Shown: piece by piece, positions 61,914-64,000 of the stretch | How the letters are laid out: each line of letters begins with the position of its first letter | How positions within the stretch are numbered: the first letter of the stretch is position 1 | From: an uncultured Collinsella sp. | GTDB lineage: Bacteria > Actinomycetota > Coriobacteriia > Coriobacteriales > Coriobacteriaceae | Direction: 5' to 3' | Assembly (NCBI GenBank): GCA_902489775.1 | Contig: CABUBH010000001.1 | Coordinates: 53,431 to 117,430 of the forward strand | Length of the DNA: 64,000 nt | Translations under genes and position numbers: made by a program | Notes under the pieces: generated by a model | The model's database searches: none | Told to the model about the DNA's origin: nothing | What the model saw: only the letters and a program-made list of their open reading frames with translations

Positions 61914-62384
61914 CTACTGAGCGGTCGCGGTCGCGTTGGCGCCCGCGGCTGCATCCTGCGAAAAGTCAAGTGTAACGCTCTCGCTGGGCTCCACCATGCC
62001 ATAAGCGCCCGCAAGGTCGCGAATGCGCGTGTCGGCGCCATAGACCGAATGCATGACCTCCAGGTCGGAGCTCTCATCGGTCGCCTTTTCGAGCGTGTTG
62101 GTAAGCTCGGCGTTGCTGTTGAGCACCTGGGCCGTAACGCCGGCGAGCGCCACGCGGGCGACGCCGATCGTCATGAAGATAGCCGCAATGATGCAAAACG
62201 TTTTAAGAACGCTCATGAAAACCGGGCTTACCGCCTGGTTTGCCTGACGGCCCGCGCCCGTGTAGACATCAAAGCGCGGCGTGCGCTGCTCACGGGGAGC
62301 AACGGGGGCCTGCGGCGTCTCACGATAGGCGGGCATGGCGTTCATATCATAGGCGAGTGCTGCGCTTGAAGTGTTGTAGCCCAT
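61914..62384 (-). CDS. ftsL: FtsL-like septum protein
   Basis: The position between rsmH and ftsI and the layout fit FtsL: about 54 cytoplasmic residues, a membrane helix (about 55-82, LKTFCIIAAIFMTIGVARVA), a coiled coil (AELTNTLEKATDESSDLEV) and the late IRDLAGAYGMVEPSESVTL, the usual FtsL end. The last 20 residues are Ala-rich. FtsL joins FtsQ and FtsI in the divisome. FtsL sequences diverge, so the name rests on context. Confidence 0.8.
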   Translation of the reverse strand: MGYNTSSAALAYDMNAMPAYRETPQAPVAPREQRTPRFDVYTGAGRQANQAVSPVFMSVLKTFCIIAAIFMTIGVARVALAGVTAQVLNSNAELTNTLEKATDESSDLEVMHSVYGADTRIRDLAGAYGMVEPSESVTLDFSQDAAAGANATATAQ

Positions 62385-62474
62385 GATATGCCGCCTCCCA
62401 TCCCGAGTACGTTGGTAGTGTGTTTAAGCTTCGTTTATGGTGCGAGCGGGAGGTCCAATATCGCGCGGTCGCGC

Positions 62475-63440
62475 CTACAGACGCTGCGCCACGCGGATTT
62501 TGGCTGATCTCGCCCGAGGGTTGCGCTCAACCTCATCAGGCTGGGCAACCAAGGGTTTGCGGGTGATGACCTTGAGTATCGGCACGTTGCCGCACACGCA
62601 CACCGGAATCTCCGGCGGACACGTGCACCCCTGGCTCATCTCCTTAAAGTGGTTCTTTACGATACGGTCCTCGAGCGAGTGATACGAGATGACGCAGATA
62701 CGTCCGCCCGGGTTGAGCCACCTGGTGGCGGCATCAAGCCCTCGTTCGAGCACATCGAGCTCGTGATTGACCTCGATGCGAATGGCCTGGAAACTTTTCT
62801 TGGCCGGGTGTCCGCCATGCCGACGAGCGGCAGCCGGGATACCCGCCTTGATGATCTCGACAAATTGGCCGGTGGTTTCGATCGGTTCATGCTCGCGGCG
62901 GCGCACGATCTCGCGCGCGATCTGCGAGGCGAACTTCTCTTCGCCGTAGACGCGTAGAATCCGGGCGAGGTCGTGTTCGTTATAGGTGTTGATGACCTCA
63001 GCTGCGTTTAAGGTGTTGTTACCCGGATCCATCCGCATGTCCAATGGGGCGTCCTCGTTGTACGAAAAGCCCCTGCCAGGGATATCGAGTTGCGGCGACG
63101 AAACGCCCAAGTCGAACAGGAAGCCATCGACCCCGGGCACCTCGGCCGAGCAAAGCAGCTCGTCCAAGTCGCCGAAGTTGCCCTTCAACAGCCGGTGCGG
63201 CACGCCGGGAACCTCGCGGTCCAGACGGGCGCCAGCGGCCTCGAGGGCCATGTCGTCCTGATCGACGCCGAGCAAAAGGCCGGTCTCCCCCACCTGCGCG
63301 GCCATCTTTACCGAATGGCCGGCACCACCAAGGGTGCAGTCGCAGACGACGGAGCCGCTCTTTAGCTGCAGCGACTCAAGCACTTCGCCGAGCATGACAG
63401 GTTCATGCCGATATTCTTGTGTCAAGATCCCACGCTCCAT
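62475..63440 (-). CDS. rsmH: 16S rRNA m4C1402 methyltransferase RsmH (MraW)
   Basis: It N4-methylates C1402 in 16S rRNA. The 321-residue product has HEPVMLGEVLESL, the SAM-binding CDCTLGGAGHS, FLFDLGVSSPQLD, and CVISYHSLEDRIVKNHFKE. The N-terminal ATG at 63440 is used; the frame is closed soon upstream. It lies 20 bases after mraZ. Confidence 0.95.
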   Translation of the reverse strand: MERGILTQEYRHEPVMLGEVLESLQLKSGSVVCDCTLGGAGHSVKMAAQVGETGLLLGVDQDDMALEAAGARLDREVPGVPHRLLKGNFGDLDELLCSAEVPGVDGFLFDLGVSSPQLDIPGRGFSYNEDAPLDMRMDPGNNTLNAAEVINTYNEHDLARILRVYGEEKFASQIAREIVRRREHEPIETTGQFVEIIKAGIPAAARRHGGHPAKKSFQAIRIEVNHELDVLERGLDAATRWLNPGGRICVISYHSLEDRIVKNHFKEMSQGCTCPPEIPVCVCGNVPILKVITRKPLVAQPDEVERNPRARSAKIRVAQRL

Positions 63441-63460
63441 CCGTTACTCGTGCCTTGCCC

Positions 63461-63895
63461 TTACGAGAAGAAGAGGTCCAGCAGGGCCTCGTCATCATCG
63501 TCCTCATCGGCCGTAGCGCGGTCCCAAACCTCAAGGTGGTCGTAGTTGCCCACAACCGTGACCTCGCGGTCGAGGTTCGCCTGCTTGCGGAGAGACTCAG
63601 AAAGACCGATACGACCGGCGCTGTCCACATCCATCGACGTGGTGCGCTTGTTGATCGCCCTCATGAGCTTCTGGTCGTTGATGTCACGCGGGTTAAAACC
63701 CTCGTGGCCCTCACGACCCGCGAAGAGTCCTTCGACCCACTTATCGAAGGCCTCGGCAGAGAACACGTACAGAGCATCGACATCCAGGGCTTTGAACACG
63801 CGAACGTGCTCTCCAAGCTCCTCGCGAAGGGGTGCAGGCAGGGACAGACGACCTTTTGCATCGAGATTGCGCTCGTATGCACCCGTCATTCCCAT
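63461..63895 (-). CDS. mraZ: Transcriptional regulator MraZ
   Basis: MraZ controls the division cluster, including its own gene, and binds DNA as a ring. The 144-residue product has two AbrB-like domains with the usual start GAYERNLDAKGRLSLPAPLREEL and, in the second half, TSMDVDSAGRIGLSESLRKQA. A short acidic tail (DEDDDDEALLDLF) follows. ATG 63895 follows GGAGGG. It is the first gene of the long minus-strand division block and has a strong promoter with two palindromes upstream. Confidence 0.95.
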   Translation of the reverse strand: MGMTGAYERNLDAKGRLSLPAPLREELGEHVRVFKALDVDALYVFSAEAFDKWVEGLFAGREGHEGFNPRDINDQKLMRAINKRTTSMDVDSAGRIGLSESLRKQANLDREVTVVGNYDHLEVWDRATADEDDDDEALLDLFFS

Positions 63896-63930
63896 GTGCG
63901 CCCTCCCCTCGGTTACTCAGATGGCACGTA

Positions 63931-63992
63931 CGCGGGGAACCACCCCGCCTGTCGACGTCATCAATAATATGGGGAACCGCCCCATTTTTCAA
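63931..63992 (-). promoter_or_regulatory. mraZ promoter with two GGGGAACC operator-like boxes
   Basis: On the minus strand TTGAAA (63992-63987) and TATTAT (63969-63964) are 17 bases apart. The spacer holds GGGGCGGTTCCCC. A second, nearly identical box GGGGTGGTTCCCC lies at 63946-63934, at or just past the transcription start. Both are short palindromes in which only the centre base differs. They are the best candidates for autoregulation by MraZ; the known MraZ box is GTGGG/TGGGN repeats, which these resemble only loosely. Confidence 0.6.
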
Positions 63993-64000
63993 CACCTTTC

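Overview
The window reads as chromosome of a high-GC, anaerobic, gut-type actinobacterium of the Coriobacteriia, most like Collinsella. That assignment is inference from gene content, the division-cluster order (rsmH, ftsL, ftsI, mur genes, ftsW, ftsQ, ftsZ, then pgeF, yggS, sepF, yggT, divIVA, with no ftsA), a short anaerobic-type ThiC, a four-domain ribosomal protein S1, and the compact style in which strong stem-loops separate genes. There are no rRNA or tRNA genes, no intact transposase, no prophage and no CRISPR array.

Layout. 1-436: a candidate leader peptide and the first two codons of a gene that leaves the left edge. 437-5853: molybdenum region (moeA-moaB, then modABC) on the minus strand. 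6063-13450: ClC channel, diacylglycerol-kinase-like lipid kinase, GGQ release-factor-like protein, xpt, an MFS pump, metY and a Cys-rich C_GCAxxG_C_C protein. 13518-17435: YigZ-family protein, RNase P RNA, rpsA, a HAD hydrolase and a dispersed structured repeat. 17625-25183: CyuA-like L-cysteine desulfidase, rpiB, ndk, argH, a 56-residue small gene, argG with an arginine-rich leader peptide, and a Cof-type HAD phosphatase. 25529-34842: polA, M18 aminopeptidase, yaaA, a membrane-anchored unknown, thiC under a TPP riboswitch, thiD and an SGNH hydrolase. 34920-40114: PARG-like macrodomain protein, BI-1 family membrane protein, an unknown, a PiT phosphate transporter with its DUF47 partner, and a nitroreductase.

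40281-64000 is one long minus-strand division and cell-wall block read from right to left: mraZ, rsmH, ftsL-like, ftsI, murF, mraY, murD, ftsW, murG, murC, murB, ftsQ, ftsZ, pgeF, pstS, pstC, pstA, pstB, phoU, yggS, sepF, yggT, divIVA. The complete high-affinity phosphate system sits inside the otherwise conserved ftsZ-pgeF-yggS-sepF-yggT-divIVA series.

The most interesting observations are: (1) a 24-codon arginine-rich leader peptide and stem-loops ahead of argG, which suggests ribosome-mediated attenuation of arginine synthesis; (2) the pst-phoU insertion between pgeF and yggS, joined to pgeF by an ATGA overlap; (3) a yggT gene whose only well-placed start codon is AUC; (4) a perfect palindrome over the modA promoter and an extra secreted domain fused to ModB; (5) dispersed stem-loop families whose stems change while pairing or core sequences are kept; (6) a local loss of C across the 5' half of the nitroreductase gene. 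Functions are read from recognisable motifs; no database search was run.
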